Shown here piece after piece: positions 1-12,211 of a stretch of 64,000 nt of DNA. Each line of letters starts with the position of its first letter. Within the stretch, counting starts at the first letter, position 1. Source of the DNA: Symbiodinium microadriaticum (lineage: Eukaryota; Sar; Dinophyceae; Suessiales; Symbiodiniaceae); contig LSRX01001203.1 in NCBI GenBank assembly GCA_001939145.1, forward strand, positions 62,001-126,000, written 5' to 3'. The notes under the pieces were generated by a model, which saw only the letters and a list, made by a program, of their open reading frames with translations, searched no databases and had not been told where the DNA came from. The position numbers and the translations under genes are program-made.

Positions 1-2728
1 ATCTGCATGCAAATGCGAGCCGTGATGGTAGGTGAGGTGGAAGTCTAAGACGCGCTGTCAAGCTCGCAAGTGAGGAAATGAAGTCTCAACTTCCTGCAGC
101 AATCGTGGCGACCGTAAAGGAGGCTGTTGACAGCACCGATGGGAAGGAGTTGTTGGAGAGTCGATGCTGGACCGCTGTTGGCTGTGCATGAAGCACGATT
201 GTCTTTAAGCCTCCCATGTGAACACTAACAAAAAAGTGGTTTAACTGTTTAACAGATCGCGGACAGCTGCGAACGGCTGGTGCTTCCTAAGGACTCCTGC
301 AGTTGAGCAACCGGGTGTTGGCAGACGCAGGTCTCCTGGCCGGACCTGGCAACCTTTGCTTTCAAACACAAGGTCCTAGTCATAGTCCCTACTGTAGGGT
401 CCTAATCTTTGGACACATAAGACCCGGAGAGCCCAGCAGCAACCTCGCACTGGAAACGCAAGTTGCTCAAACCTGCCAGACGAGGTCCATTTTGTATTGA
501 ATGTTCGCCCGTAAGACTGGGTTGCGCAATAAGCCACTTCGCTTTCTCGGATTCCAGCCTTTCAGCGGAAACTTTCAGGATCACCGGGTGCAAGCGGCTG
601 GGTGTAGCTGTGGCAAGTGTTGCGCTTCCTCAGGGCGCTTGGCGGGCCACAGCGAAGCCCATCTCTATTTTGAACGGTCAGACGAGGTGGTTCCCGCTTT
701 GGCCGCTCGGATGATTTCTGACTCTGACTGACCCTTGCTCTGCGCGAATGATGTCATCTTCCAAACCTGCATAAACCTGCCCAGACACCCAGGAGCTGTT
801 GTCGATGTTGTTCCCATCTGTCTCGGCAGTGGTAGTAGCTCGAAAGAAGATGGATCAAGACCCCGGAACGCAGCGGCAGCTGCAGGAGCTGCAGGACTGC
901 TTGATTCAGCATGATGTAGTTCACTGCAGTGATGGCCCCGTCAGTCGACTTGACTTTCCGGCCCCTTGCATTCAGGACACGGCGACGCGAGCAGCTTCGT
1001 ATGTGCGTGGCTGGGCAGAGATGGCAGAGAGTCCATACAGCCTGCACTGCCTGCACCCCGTCGTACAGAGCTTTGGTGGTCCCGATATCAGGCGAACGCT
1101 CCAAGGGCATGCTGGAGATTGGAACGGCACTGCTCAGCCACTACATGATCCTCAGCTCACAGCCCTTTAATCCCTTTTCTCCCTCCAATGACTCAATGAC
1201 TCAAGGAGAGCTCTGAGCTGCTTCTGGAGGATCTACTTCCTGGCCACTTGGCAGATCTTTTCCTTGGAGACCCCCAAAGCCCTGCAAGCAAGAAGGAGCC
1301 GAGTTGTGCAGCCTTGCATTTTGTGACAGGCTGTTCCGATCCGGGTTCGAATCCAAGATGTGAGGTGCTTTTTTGCATATGTCTGGCCGCGATCACATGG
1401 TGGTTCGGTCTGCATCGCATCGCGGCAAGAACAAAAGCCAACAGTTGTGGTGCAAACGTGAGCAGAGCCCGACAGCGACCGAGGCAGGCCTGCTACTTAC
1501 ATCGTCCTCCGCAGCCATGCTTCTCGACGACAATTCTCGATGAACCGAGGGCAAGCCATGTCAGCCTTCGCTCTGGAGCTGTCAGGATAAATATTTTGGG
1601 CCGCAGCGGCAGATCGAAATGCCAGAGGTTCTTATGCCGCTGAGCTTTTGGGGTGGATGCAGGTGTTTGACTTGATCTTAATGCTGGGTTTTTTCTTGTA
1701 CACGTAGTTTCAGTCGGTGATTCCAAGCCGGGCAGGTCGTAAAGTCGTAAAGTGATCCTCCATGATCATCCACAGAGAGAGCATAGTCTGCGAAATCTTG
1801 CGAATCTACAGTAGGGTCTAGTCTGCGCAGCCTCACGCCGCTAGCAACGGCTGTTTGCGACAGCTGCGCTCAGGCAGAGTCGTTACCATTCCGAACGTCT
1901 CAGTGGATTTTTCCTGCCCACAGAGCGTGTCAGCGAATTCGCTGCAGCACTCAGAGGGGGTGGTGCCGGTTCTCACGTGTAGCAACGAATCGACTCCGTA
2001 GCCGTCAAGTTCACGTGACCCGAAACGTCTTGCAATGTCAGAGGAAGGTGCGGAAGACAAGTCATGCTGCTTCGATTGCTTCGTCTTGCGACTCAATGCA
2101 CAGAGCATCTGTGCGGCGGCCTGCAGCCCTGCTTTGAAGCGCAGTTGACGCGGGTCTGAATGCGTCGACTTTATTGCTGCGAGCTGTTTGAGCCATTCAG
2201 AGACATGATGGGGCTGCGCTGATGAGCCCACAGCCGTGCGGACCTCAGTCATGTCCACAAACGTGACCAGTGGTATTGAATGGTTGTGTGCAAAGAGTTC
2301 GGAGGCCCCGCGCGCTCCGATGCGTTGCGCGGGGCTTCTGCTCTGGTTATTCGTGCAGGCACCGTGGGAACGCTTGCACCGCCTGAGCATTTGCAGTCGT
2401 TCTCCGAAAGAGCCGAGTGGTGAGACTGCAGACTGCTTCAGCCGTATTCAACTGAAAGCAATGGCCTGTGAGTGGTTCCCGAGTTGCCTGACAAACCTAG
2501 TCTTTCTGTTTCTGGCAGGTGCAGGGCCAGTTTGAGAAGCAGCGATCCGTGGTGCAGGCATAGGGGCCAATTTGACGGATCTTCTTAGCTCTTCGCGGCA
2601 ACTTTGTAAATCCTGGCCTGTGGAGGCCCCTCTGAGTGCCGTCCAGCGGCGAACCGCATCTCCTGCCATCACCCCGGCCTTCCGCCCTTTGAGAGACCAG
2701 ACATTCGTCCCGTGTCAGATCTTTTCAG
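1..2728. other. Stretch with no supported gene
   Basis: I see no recognisable protein domain on either strand. The open frames are short, overlap on both strands and have no family signature. The one local feature is a Pol III B-box-like 11-mer at 1344-1354 (GGTTCGAATCC), without a convincing A box or cloverleaf upstream. Probably intronic or upstream sequence of the filamin-repeat gene that follows. Confidence 0.5.
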
Positions 2729-2800
2729 CATCTGGCTCCAGGTCGATGCCTTTGGCAACCCTGTGCCGGACAGCGTGGCGATCCCGAACATCCCACGGGT
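2729..2800 (+). CDS. Exon candidate: opening of a filamin-type repeat
   Basis: After the acceptor ttttcag at 2722-2728 the frame reads IWLQVDAFGNPVPDS. The hydrophobic-x-D-x-F-G-N-P-V pattern is the hallmark first strand and turn of filamin/ABP280 Ig repeats. The frame stays open to a TAG near 2850; the donor is not resolved. It is the first repeat opening seen in the window. Confidence 0.5.
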
Positions 2801-2849
2801 CCGCAGACTCAGCGACAGCACGTTGCGCAGCAAGAGAAGGCTCGCATGG

Positions 2850-3860
2850 TAGCTCAGGCAAAGCCACCTGCACGGGTGACCTCCTCTGCAGGCAGGGCAG
2901 GGCGCGGGTCCTCCGAACCTCTGTTGCTGTTGGAGAAAAACAGATCCGAAAACCGTCGTCCCGGTTTTCCAGGTTACCTGGAACTGGAGCTTGAGCTGAG
3001 CTTAGAGATGCTTGCGTTTGAACTCTAGAATCAACAGTTCGGCTTAGAACGAGATCGCTGCCAAGGTCTTGGAGACAGTGGATCTCCAAGCAGAGTGCGA
3101 GGTGCAGGGCTGATGTCGTGTGTTATGTGTGTCGCGTGCTTGTGGAGATGCTGGCATGTGCATATGAGAGGTTTGATGGGCTGTTAGAAGCTTTTAAATA
3201 ATTCTCACTCGCACATAATTTGATTGAGCATGATTCGTCTCTAGCCTCCCCGCAACTTAACTATCGTGCCCCCCCCACACCAGCAAACGTTGTCAAGCGA
3301 CCAACACCCGCTACAACTAAGGGATATCACCGAAATCACAACACCGAAACCTGCACAACACCTACAAGGACTTTTGTCTTCAAGAGCGCGAAAGCTGCAA
3401 TAGCCTCAGCAGGAGCCTCACACCTATCTGTACAATTCCATTCGCGTTTTCCCCGCCGCCGTCCTTCGAGCCCGAGAGCCCGACCTGATGGCGGAGGGTC
3501 TGAGCTCTCGGATGCTGTCCGTCCACAGATTGAGCATGCAAGTAGGCATTGCCTGCAATACTTGAATCATCTCAACGACTGTGTTTTCCGATCTTTCCAC
3601 AAAACTCTTCGTCGGCTTCTAGGCGAAACTGACTCGCCTCTCGTACGGTCACGTGATGCCAAGCTCCTGATGGACTTGACCTGAATTAGCATACTCGCTT
3701 GAAGAGAAAAGTTGAAAGTTCAATCTCTGAACTTGTAGAAATCGAGGCTGGAATCTACTCGGCATTTGGCCCTTTGCACTTTCGAGGACGCGGTTTTTAG
3801 CAGCCAGCAGCTGTCGGAGGGCATTCTGCAGGTCACAGAACAGTACGACTGGTGATGAAA
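2850..3860. other. Stretch with no supported gene
   Basis: One 154-codon open frame (3220-3684, +) rich in Arg, Pro, Ser and Thr has no recognisable domain. It sits just upstream of the decayed LINE and could be part of its degraded 5' region, but nothing in the sequence shows that. Confidence 0.35.
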
Positions 3861-3939
3861 GGATGCTACGAAGGTCACTTCGAGCTTACAGTATTTGCCT
3901 GCAGTCCTGTATGTCGGTGAGTCCATCCGCCTGTTTGTC

Positions 3940-4450
3940 CGCGTACTCGTGCGAGTGGAAGTGCCCCCGCTGTGAAGTTGTGCAGTATCTCGGGGTTTAC
4001 CTCGACCACCGTTCCAATATCCGTGAACATGTATCTACCATAATTTCCAGAGTTATGATGGAAGCCTCAAAAAAAGTTATCCTTGGATGAAGCATGGACT
4101 TCTTCCCCCCCCATTGGAAACTCCTCGTCTGCAGACAAGGTCGGTTGTCCAGTCTATTCTGATGTACGCAATGGCTAGTGTACTTCTTACGCCTTCTCAG
4201 CTCACCAAGATGAACTATTCACTTCATTTGTGTACGTAGGATCTTCAAAATCAAATCCTCGTATTACCATAGGGAGCCGCTCAGTTTTCCAGCCAATACT
4301 TAGCAGACTTGGCTGTCTCCTCTCGAAGAGTAATTTCTCCTTCTCAAGTCTACTTTCAAAATCGCCTCACTCTTTGAGGACATTGTATCGGCACCCAGAC
4401 TCCCTAGGAACCCAGGCTACTTCATGCCCTCGGCTCCAAGAATAGATCAC
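3940..4450 (+). pseudogene. Decayed LINE-type reverse transcriptase fragment
   Basis: One frame gives VQYLGVYLDHRSNIREHV, matching the block after the catalytic site in non-LTR retrotransposon reverse transcriptases (K/Q-YLG-x-x-hD, then an amphipathic helix). About 250 bases on, a second frame gives FICVRRIFKIKSSYYHR, the arginine-rich FHL-R-C-hR-R-I-L-x-I segment typical of the LINE RT C-terminus. The two lie in different frames with several stops between, so the copy is dead. Only the C-terminal part of the protein is left; endonuclease and palm were not found. Confidence 0.6.
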
Positions 4451-4739
4451 CTCCGCTCTGATGTGCCACTTCGCACTCGTACATAGACCCCCAGTTTTTT
4501 CCTTTCCAAGTGCCTCGGACATGCGAACAATTCATTCCTCGCACTCCATTGTGTGGATGGATAACACACCGCTTTACCGCAAGGTTTTGAATATTGCCAG
4601 AAATAGAGCCTCTTGGACAGTGGTTGTTAATAAGCCCAGCCTGCCCGCAAACCCCTAAAGCGCTGCTCTGCGGGTCGGAGCAAACGGGACCAACTTTGGG
4701 CCCTGCGCTTGCAAACAAACCTTGTGTGAGTGCAGTGTT

Positions 4740-5041
4740 AAGGGAAGGAGCGCTTCGTGCGCATGCATTCATTCATTTATTCATTCAGATCTGCCCCCCG
4801 CTTGTGTTCATGCGTATACGCGTGCATGTGCCTTTGGGTGTCTGCATGCATGCAAGCACTTACGTGATGGATGTGAACTTGTATGTGTAGATTAGATGCG
4901 TGTATGTGTTGAACCGCACGGTGCCGCATTGTATTTTACTGTCCTGTCTTGTCTTTTCTTGTCTCGTCTTGTGTGATCCTGGCATGGCGTGGCATGGCGT
5001 GGTATGCGCTTGTATGTACGTATGTATGCATGCATGCGTGT
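4740..5041. repeat. Cluster of short simple repeats
   Basis: In order: (CATT)n at about 4766-4788, a degenerate pentamer TTGTC array at about 4938-4975, a duplicated 10-mer GGCATGGCGT at about 4981-5003, and a GTATGTAC/GCATGCAT tract to 5041. All are imperfect and non-coding. Confidence 0.7.
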
Positions 5042-6860
5042 GCACCTACGGCATAGAAAGCACATTCGAGGAATTGATAGATAAGGCTTAGCAGTGCCTT
5101 AATAGTTTCGACCACGGCGGCCGACTCATCATGACTCATGAGGGTTCCTTCTTGTCTTCGGCCTGTTTGGACAAGTTGTACAAGTGTCGTGAATGATGCC
5201 ATGCCCCAGCAGAAAAGCAGGTGTTCCGAAACGATGCAGACGAGACGGAGCCGTCGATATCCTGCTTCAAAGGCTCCTGTGTGCGAACCTCGGCGATGTT
5301 GTCCAGGGTGCCGTTTTCACGATGTTGCTGCACAGCACAACCCCATCAGTTGTTCAGCAAGTGTATCTGTCTGACACGACTTAGATGACCGTCGAAGATG
5401 GACTCAGGTCACTTTGGTCAAGCTGGCCAGCCAGCCTCTCAGATCGTTCGGGCAGGATCTGCTCCTGGTGGTTGTGGTGTCCACCCGCTGCGAGCGACCA
5501 CACGAGTACGTGTCGCACAAAGAGTCTTAGACTCGTGGGACGGAGGCTTGAAAGTGGATGCGCGCTACATGTTCACCATGCATTCCGTCCGAAAGGTCAC
5601 GCGAGGGCCCCGGAGCAAATCGGACAACGTTACTGGTCTTGTCGTCTTACCACTAACACTGCGCTTCAAGAGTCTTTGGTGTAGGGCGGGAAAGGAGTTC
5701 AAAAGCAGAAGCTCGGGGCTTCTTTCGATCACTCTCTTCCAGCATGCAGTGATCCTGCCTGCCAGGGATGGCGTGACGGGTCAGGTCTTCGAATTTCATG
5801 GCCCTCGTCCGCGACACAGTTGCTTCTCAGGACACTCTGTGCCGCCTCGATATGTCTCTTTACAGGAAGCCATCCCATCACCTTCGTGACCGCTGGTCTA
5901 CCAGACTGGCAGTTGGTCAAAAGCTTAGTGCATGTGTGACTTCACTCATACGGTTTTTCCCATTTGTGGACTTACTGTGTTAACTGCTTCTCGGAGGCAA
6001 TTCCTGAGACGACGTCTCTTGGCTCCATCGTGATTCGGTTGTCCTGGGAGGCAGCATGTCGATCTCCACCCTGTGCAAAGCACTTCTCTGCATGACTCGG
6101 TTGGCGTGGGCTTCGTCAGGAGCCAAACACGGGTGGCAGCGCTATCCTGGGTTACCAAGTTGAGATGGCGAGCCCTGAGCAACAGTGCCGGTGCGTCCTT
6201 GACATGCAGAAAAAGCTAGAACGGGTGCATTTCGACAGGAGACAGACTCCCAACCTGGGTGGCAGATGATCTACGACGGCCAGCAAGATCCAAGCGTCAA
6301 GCAGTTCAGATCTCAGAGTTAGCAGCGTTAACCTATGTCTGAGATGAGTATCAGATTTTGTCTTGAATTCACTTCGTTCATTGCTTGCACCTTGCTCTGG
6401 AGCGCGGGACGATCAGGGGTCTTTCGTAGAGTTGCGAGCGATGTCGCTTTCGCCGAGTTTGGTGCTTTCGAATCTTACCTATGGCACGACCTACTTTTAC
6501 AACGTGCGTGGCCCCCGGACCTAGAAGCAAGCTCAGAGCGTGACGTAGGAATTTTTAATTTAACTTCAACTGCCCAACTTCAGACGAGGTATGCAATCAA
6601 TGCAATTGGCCGTAGCCAGCCCATCTCGACTGTCGGCTCCTAAAACTGCTCGTTGCATGGCGCTTCTTTCGCATTTTCATGTGCTAGAGTGCCTACACCA
6701 TGGAGGTTGGGGTTTGCATCGATGACGTGTGCGAGAGTATGCACTGTTCGCAGCCTAGGCCTACACGGTAGCGGTGCCACTCGAGCCTGCGCCTCGAACA
6801 TATCGATCGTGTGTCATGCTCATCCGACAAGACTTCGCCAAAGCCCAATGCCGCCTGCTG

Positions 6861-6912
<52 letters not shown>

Positions 6913-7818
6913 ACGTTTCGTTGAGTTCCGTTGGCCGAGGAAAACCTTCTTCTACCCACTTTCCACCGATCCATCCATCTCGCGAGATCCAATTCCAGAC
7001 TTCATCATTGCTGATGTCCCGCCTGGAGCCAAGACTGGGGACGCCGGCTCTGAGTGGGAGGCAGTCTCAAACGTAGGAGCGAGGCATCGTGATGTCGTGA
7101 TGATCACAACGCAGTTTGCATCAGTTTGCACTGGGTGGGCGGCATTGCATCGTGTTTCTGTGAGCGTTAGGAAGGCAGAGGCTCAAGGTTGCCTGGTTAA
7201 AAAGTCGAAGCTGCTCGAGGACGGACTTGACCATCCGTGCAAAGAACCCTGTGACCGAGTGGTTCGAGGCCGGAATTTCCACCATCATGTCGGCCCTGTC
7301 CAATCCGGATTAGGCGTTTCCATCAAGCTGCCTTCTGATGTTGCTTGTCGTGTAGGTGGATAGCACTCATCGCAACTACTTGGCTGCGATGCACGACGCG
7401 CAGGGCTCGGCCTCCTTTGAATGCCGCTTGAGCCTTGCTGACCCTGCGCGCACATGAGCTGGAACACTTGTTTTGGCCCAGATGAAGTTCATGACTCCAA
7501 AGCGTCTTCAAGCTCTGTGGGTCGTCTCGGACTGTGAAACCGAGGCCTGCGAGCTGAACTCCGAGCGCACGTTGTGCCTCCCAGTTCCCGAGCAGCATCC
7601 GGACTACCAGGCCTGGCCTTTTAGCATTTTAGCACTTTTGCCCCTTTTGGCCTTCGATAGCCTTTTAGCCTTCTGAGCCTGGGTGCCAGCAGTCTCGCAG
7701 CAGGATCATCGACAGCGCCTGAACCAGAGCGGATCTCAGAGACGCTCTGGAGCGGTGTTGATACCGAAAAGGCAACCGTATCGTAGAGAGAGTCAGTCTG
7801 ATCCTCTCTGCTTGCGAG
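5042..7818. other. Stretch with no firmly supported gene; (CTG)n at 6864-6911
   Basis: A perfect run of about sixteen CTG/GCT triplets lies at 6864-6911 and creates artificial poly-Leu, poly-Cys and poly-Ala frames. A faint filamin-like string, GGLKVDARYMFTMHSV, can be read at about 5542-5590 (+) but lacks enough signature to call an exon. Otherwise I see nothing recognisable. Confidence 0.5.
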
Positions 7819-7930
7819 GGTCCCTGACTGCTGCTATGCCACAGTTCCGAACGGTGACGGGACCTACAGCCTTCAGCTCAGCTTCGGCTGGCCACGGAGC
7901 TTCTTTCAGTTTTGCAGTTCGGTGGATCAG
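7819..7930 (+). CDS. Exon candidate: middle of a filamin-type repeat
   Basis: After the acceptor at 7817-7818 the frame reads YATVPNGDGTYSLQLSF. The N-G-D-G-T-Y-x-h-x-h core is the conserved central turn of filamin repeats. The 3' end falls just before a 46-bp tandem duplication beginning at 7931, which may have disturbed the splice donor. Confidence 0.5.
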
Positions 7931-8026
7931 GGTCGTCAAACCCTGTACCGCACCTCTAACATGACACGATCCCTCCGGTCGTCAAACCCTGTACCGCACC
8001 TCTAACATGACACGATCCCTCCGGTC
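7931..8026. repeat. Exact 46-bp tandem duplication
   Basis: The 46 bases at 7931-7976 are repeated without change at 7977-8022, and the first four bases of the unit follow once more. It lies at the boundary between two filamin-type exon candidates. Perfect identity implies a recent duplication or an assembly artefact. Confidence 0.9.
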
Positions 8027-8056
8027 GGTCAAGAGGACTGTTTCGCTGTAGAAAAG

Positions 8057-8148
8057 CTGGCACATGCGCAAGCTTTATCGAGGCCTGAACTACACCGGCA
8101 ACAAGACGGGCATCTATTCCTTGATGGTGTACGCGATCTTCGCCAATG
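8057..8148 (+). CDS. Exon candidate: C-terminal half of a filamin-type repeat
   Basis: Between an acceptor at 8055-8056 and a donor gtaata at 8149 the frame reads YRGLNYTGNKTGIYSLMV. Y-x-G-x-x-Y-T-x-x-x-x-G-x-Y-x-L-x-V is the characteristic F-G strand pair of filamin repeats. The exon starts with one base completing a codon and ends with one base of the next. Confidence 0.65.
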
Positions 8149-8906
8149 GTAATATACCCAGCTCAGCTTCTTGTGATCAGATGAACTGTCTGTGGGGGCA
8201 ACGTCTCTTCAGCGCATTCCGCTCCGCAGGGTTCCAGGGAGCTTCTGTTCTTGTTGCGGTTGCGAGCAGCGCTGAAACTGTGCCGACTGTGGAACATTCC
8301 TCTGCCAAGGCCTCTGGGGTCAGTGCGGCCTACATGTTTGAGCCGAATGTTGTCTTGTGACGCTTTCATGCGAATCGGTGGCAGGTACTGGGATAATGCC
8401 TGGTTTTACGGACTGTCACTGACTCAGTGCGCTTGCTTTAAGTGAAGACCTCTTGCCTTCGGGCCGAAGGCTGCCGCGTTTCGCCTGTCGTTGAACTCTG
8501 GGTTTGAACCTACGAGCTTTGAGGCCGGTCCTCTCCAAAGTCGATGAGACTATCAGCTTTGAGCGACTTGGCGGCAGGAAAGTTCCTGGTGCATCAGAGC
8601 AGTCTCCGGCAATAGCAGTTCAATAGTAACAATAGTACTCAATAGTACGTTCGTTTCTGATGATTGAGGTGGGGCCACAACGAGGTGATTCACTTGGCGC
8701 CGATTCGTTTGGGGTGTTTCGGACACGTCCCGGGTGAATTGCAGGTCACTGCTCTAGCCGGAGATCACATCACTGCCAGGCCACTGCTGTTGCAGGATGC
8801 TTCGTCTGTCGCGGAGTTTCCAGATCCTTACGGTGCTGTCGATAACCTTGTGCATGCTTCCGTTGACTGCGCACGGGTCGTTGATATGCATGCCAGTGCT
8901 AGACAG

Positions 8907-8975
8907 GTGGGTGGGCTTCCTTCTGGGCCCTACGACAGACGAATACACCATCTACGTCAAGGTTTTCGGGCTCAC
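8907..8975 (+). CDS. Exon candidate: end of a filamin-type repeat
   Basis: After the acceptor agacag at 8901-8906 the frame reads GPTTDEYTIYVKVFG, matching the closing G-x-Y-x-I-x-V-x-x-G of filamin repeats. About 100 bases upstream the string FPDPYGAVDN could be a divergent repeat opening, but it is too weak to list separately. Confidence 0.5.
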
Positions 8976-9290
8976 ACGTCGGTGAATGAGCATGCAAGCG
9001 TGTGGAAGCCTGTGAATCTGAGGCAGATGATAGTGTTCGCGTTTGGTTTCAAGGCCATGGGACATGTTGTTTTGATTATCGATCTTCATGTCTCGTGGCT
9101 ACTTTGCACAGCGACGATTCCACAGGGTTTTCATTCAGTTCCGCAGCCAGGTCATTTGGTCGTCGACTACTGGGACTCTTCCATTCCATGTTGCAAGCGT
9201 CTCAGCGCTCGCAGCAGGGCCCAGTCGGAAGCTTTACCCACGTTTCTGAGGTCCTGAGCTTTGGACTCGCCAGCTGCTGGAGAAAGACAG

Positions 9291-9342
9291 GTTCTACTCC
9301 ATCAAGGTCGCTGGAGCTCCGAAGATTCATGAAGATGCCGCG
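9291..9342 (+). CDS. Exon candidate: filamin-like strand G
   Basis: A short piece between acceptor agacag at 9285-9290 and donor gtgact at 9343 reads FYSIKVAGAPKIHEDAA. F-Y-x-I-x-V-x-G is compatible with the last strand of a filamin repeat. It is only 52 nt, so support is modest. Confidence 0.4.
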
Positions 9343-11300
9343 GTGACTTATGAGTGTAGTAGTGAAGTGTTTTTGTTTTGCTTTCGTGTGTTTCGATGCC
9401 AGGTTGAGTGGAAGGAGATGCAAGGCAATGCGCAGCTGCGGCTGATGTGGGGTCTGATACCAAGTCGTTGCATGCATGTGACCTTCGTTCCTCTGGACTG
9501 GGGTACGTAGGCTTAACGAAGCTACAAGTAGATTCAGCTAGATTGCTCTCTCACGAGTGTGGCTGTCCCTCGAAAATAAAGGGCAGGGCTTGTAGCCGTT
9601 TGAAGTCAAAGAAGTCAAGCAAGCCGCACTTTGTGGTTTGAAGACTCTTCTTCTCAAAAGCAAAAGGTACAAGGTTCCTTTCGGGGCCTATGTCGGGGTA
9701 TTCCACACGGCTGCATGAAGCTGCCTGGGGCAAAAGGCAGGGAGATTCGATGCCGCGAGGTTTTTCTCAGCCCGCCAGAAAGGGCATGGGCAAGCCCTTT
9801 TTCGAGCCCGTCTACTGCAAACGAAACCAGAGAGAGGTCACGAAGCACATTGCAAGCGAAACTGCCCGGCACGAGAGGGTTTAGGATTTAGGGATATTTA
9901 GGGGTTGGGGCCTGAGGCTGCTTATGGTTTAGGTGGGCCTGAGCCGCGTCACTGGCGACACTTGTTTCAAGGCCAGACGCCCTCGTGCATTTTTCACCAT
10001 CTGGGCAGTGTATCCACCGCTGGCGTGAAAGCGAAGTTTAGGGAGATTTCGCCAGAAGGGTTTGGCAAGTGCTTCCGTGCAAGACATTTGCGGGGTTTCT
10101 CCAAACCCGCGCACGCCAACCTGGGACATGGCTTTCGTTGACTTGTGCAAATGCGTTGTCGACTTCGCGGCGAAAGTTACGGGCATTGGACATGGCAGGA
10201 GTGCTTTCATCGCTGCTCCCGTCTGAGGCATCACCGGGAAGCGGAAGCAGTGTCAGCCTCGGAAAGCCCCTTAAGAACCAAGACGACCGGGAACGTTTCG
10301 TGTCCAAGGGCAAGGGGTGGTCTAAAGAAGCAGACCTCGCAGACTTGTGCCGCATGCCGCCGGACGTCCTCGATTTCTCCATAGTCTATGCTCAGGATCA
10401 TCCCGGGTGCAAACCTTTGGCGAGGAGCTCCACTTGAAAGCGCGTTGGGGTCTGAGTTCACGATGCACATGAGAGCAGATCAGCACGGAGTGGCACCACG
10501 ATACGAATGTTAAACTCCACGTGGCTCAGGCCTTTTCGGATTCTGGTGCATCCAGGACCAGCCAGCCGGTCCCCGAGGCTGCTTGCAGACCGGAGGCGCG
10601 GCTCTGACGCTCTGAGGCACTCAGACCAGTGGTCTTCTGGAGCCTCTGGAGCAGCTTCGGACCGGGGCCTCTCGGATTCAGAGCTTCCGTCTGCTCCGTC
10701 TTCTTCCAGCATTTCACCTAGCCAAGGCTTCGCAAAGGCTTTACCTACAGGCCGTGCAGACTTGTGATGTAAGGTGATGTAGTTTCGAGTCGTGCGCGTC
10801 TCGTGATGCGAAGCTTGCGAACGATAGCCTTTGAAAGGCTCTCGACACCATGAGCAACACCGTCAACTCCACGGATGTCCAGTTTGAAGCGTGCTCGGCT
10901 AGCATAGCTGCCCGCTTCTGCGGTCTGCAGTGCAGGAAGCAAGCTACGTGGCACAGCAGCTGCATGAAAACCTGTCGCCAACTAGCGCCAGGTATTTCTA
11001 TTCGCCGAGCTACACAAATGCGACTGTTCCGCTTGTATTCAGGCAGGTCGCTGCATACTCTGAAGACTCGGAGTGCTCGCATGTCTTCTAGCGGTTGTTG
11101 AAGGTCCACTCCGCTCATGTTGCAGAGAAGAGAAGACCACATCCACGATCACCTGCACTTCATCGTGACTCGCGCTTTGTTTATGCAAGATGTGTCCTGT
11201 GTCATGAATGGGGCCATGAATGATAGCAGCCACATATTCGAAGCAGGAGAATCGCAGCCACGCACGCACGCACGCGCACGCACGCGCGCACACACACACA
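9343..11300. other. Stretch with no supported gene; telomere-like and CA-rich tracts
   Basis: A degenerate TTTAGGG-like tract lies at 9876-9910 and an alternating CACG/CACA tract at about 11263-11300. Open frames overlap on both strands and none shows a domain. A weak string YFYSPSYTNATVPLVF at about 10990-11040 (+) could be coding but was not assigned. Confidence 0.45.
9876..9910 (+). repeat. Interstitial telomere-like tract (degenerate TTTAGGG)
   Basis: About 35 bases are built from AGGGTTTAGG, ATTTAGGG, ATATTTAGGGG and TTGGGG. TTTAGGG is the plant-type telomere repeat also used by dinoflagellates. The copies are imperfect, so this may be a scar of telomere-mediated repair or chance. Confidence 0.4.
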
Positions 11301-11546
11301 CACACTTGTGCAATCCTCCCTCTGTTTGGTATTCGTCAATGTACTGCCTACTTTCAGAGGTGAAGACATGTAGCCACTTAGGCAGTATGTTGGGGTTCTT
11401 GGCTGAGCCCCTGGCCATGCAATGGAAAAAAGACCGTGGAAAAATGACTGTGTCCAGGTCGCCGAGCCTGGTTGCCATACGATTTGAAAAAGGGCAGGTA
11501 TGTTTGCACGAGTTTACCGGGGGGGTCTTCGTTGACCACCGCCCCC
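11301..11546. repeat. Dispersed 247-bp repeat, copy A
   Basis: The 246 bases match 12212-12458 with roughly eight substitutions and one single-base length difference by eye. The copy begins directly after a CA-dinucleotide tract. On the minus strand it is open in a frame reading, for example, PKWLHVFTSESRQYIDEY, which looks protein-like but matches no family I know. It could be a dispersed repeat (SINE or MITE type) or a captured gene fragment. Confidence 0.8.
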
Positions 11547-12073
11547 TGGGGCCGCGGTGGTCCCCTGCAATTCTGTACAAATGACAAGCACTCTTGGTGA
11601 CAGAATTCCTCACACGCAGAAGGCCACTAGGGCAACAAAGGAAAAGGCTCTCCAGGAGGACTGGCAGTTGGCTGTGAAGCCTTACAGCGAGGAAAGTAGA
11701 AAAGAGAAAAGAGATGCAGCTGGAGGCCGCCCTTGGGGCTTGAAAAAAGGCCTCTCGTGCAGCGCAAGTCCTATATTTAGTACGGCCAAACATTTGCAGG
11801 TCGCAGGTCTTACCAAGCTGCCACAGCCCCGCAGTGCTTGCTAACCGACGGCTGTAACCAGCCAAGGCGTTTGAGAAACTCTTCATGTTGCCACTTGTTT
11901 AAGCGATCGTTCCGATTGTTGCCGTACCAGTCAGACATGGCTTCTCAACAGAGGAGATCGGTGGGAGGATGTTCGAGCTTAGCTAGCTTCTGCACGTGGT
12001 GGGGCCCAACGGACTCAAGACTGAACATCTGCGAGGCTCAACATCCTGACCAGAACAGAAATTTTCCAGCCTT

Positions 12074-12139
12074 GAACCGTACAGGGTTCAGCAACTGGTA
12101 GCCGATCAGGGCTCAATCAGATGGAACCGTACAGGGTTC
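12074..12139. repeat. Two copies of a 16-bp imperfect palindrome
   Basis: GAACCGTACAGGGTTC occurs at 12074-12089 and 12124-12139. Each has 5-bp inverted arms GAACC/GGTTC, and related CAGGGTTC strings lie between and after them. They sit just upstream of repeat copy B. Function unknown. Confidence 0.6.
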
Positions 12140-12211
12140 GAAACGATCAGGGTTCAGTGCAGTAGGCACTCCTACCGTAGACGGCACGTTGAACGAACAA
12201 CCGTCTAGACA

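Noticed and set aside
1344-1354. tRNA gene suggested by a B-box (GGTTCGAATCC)
   Set aside because: No acceptor stem, D-arm or anticodon arm could be folded upstream. Similar isolated boxes near 31530 and 39965 fail as well.
1833-2390. 185-codon minus-strand open frame
   Set aside because: No recognisable domain, no splice context, and the opposite strand is comparably open.
6653-7363. 236-codon frame with a poly-Leu tract resembling a signal peptide
   Set aside because: The Leu run is the (CTG)n microsatellite and the rest has no domain or clear start context.
11149-11886. 245-codon minus-strand frame as an intact gene
   Set aside because: Runs through the dispersed repeat and the CA microsatellite; no domain recognised. 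Treated as repeat.
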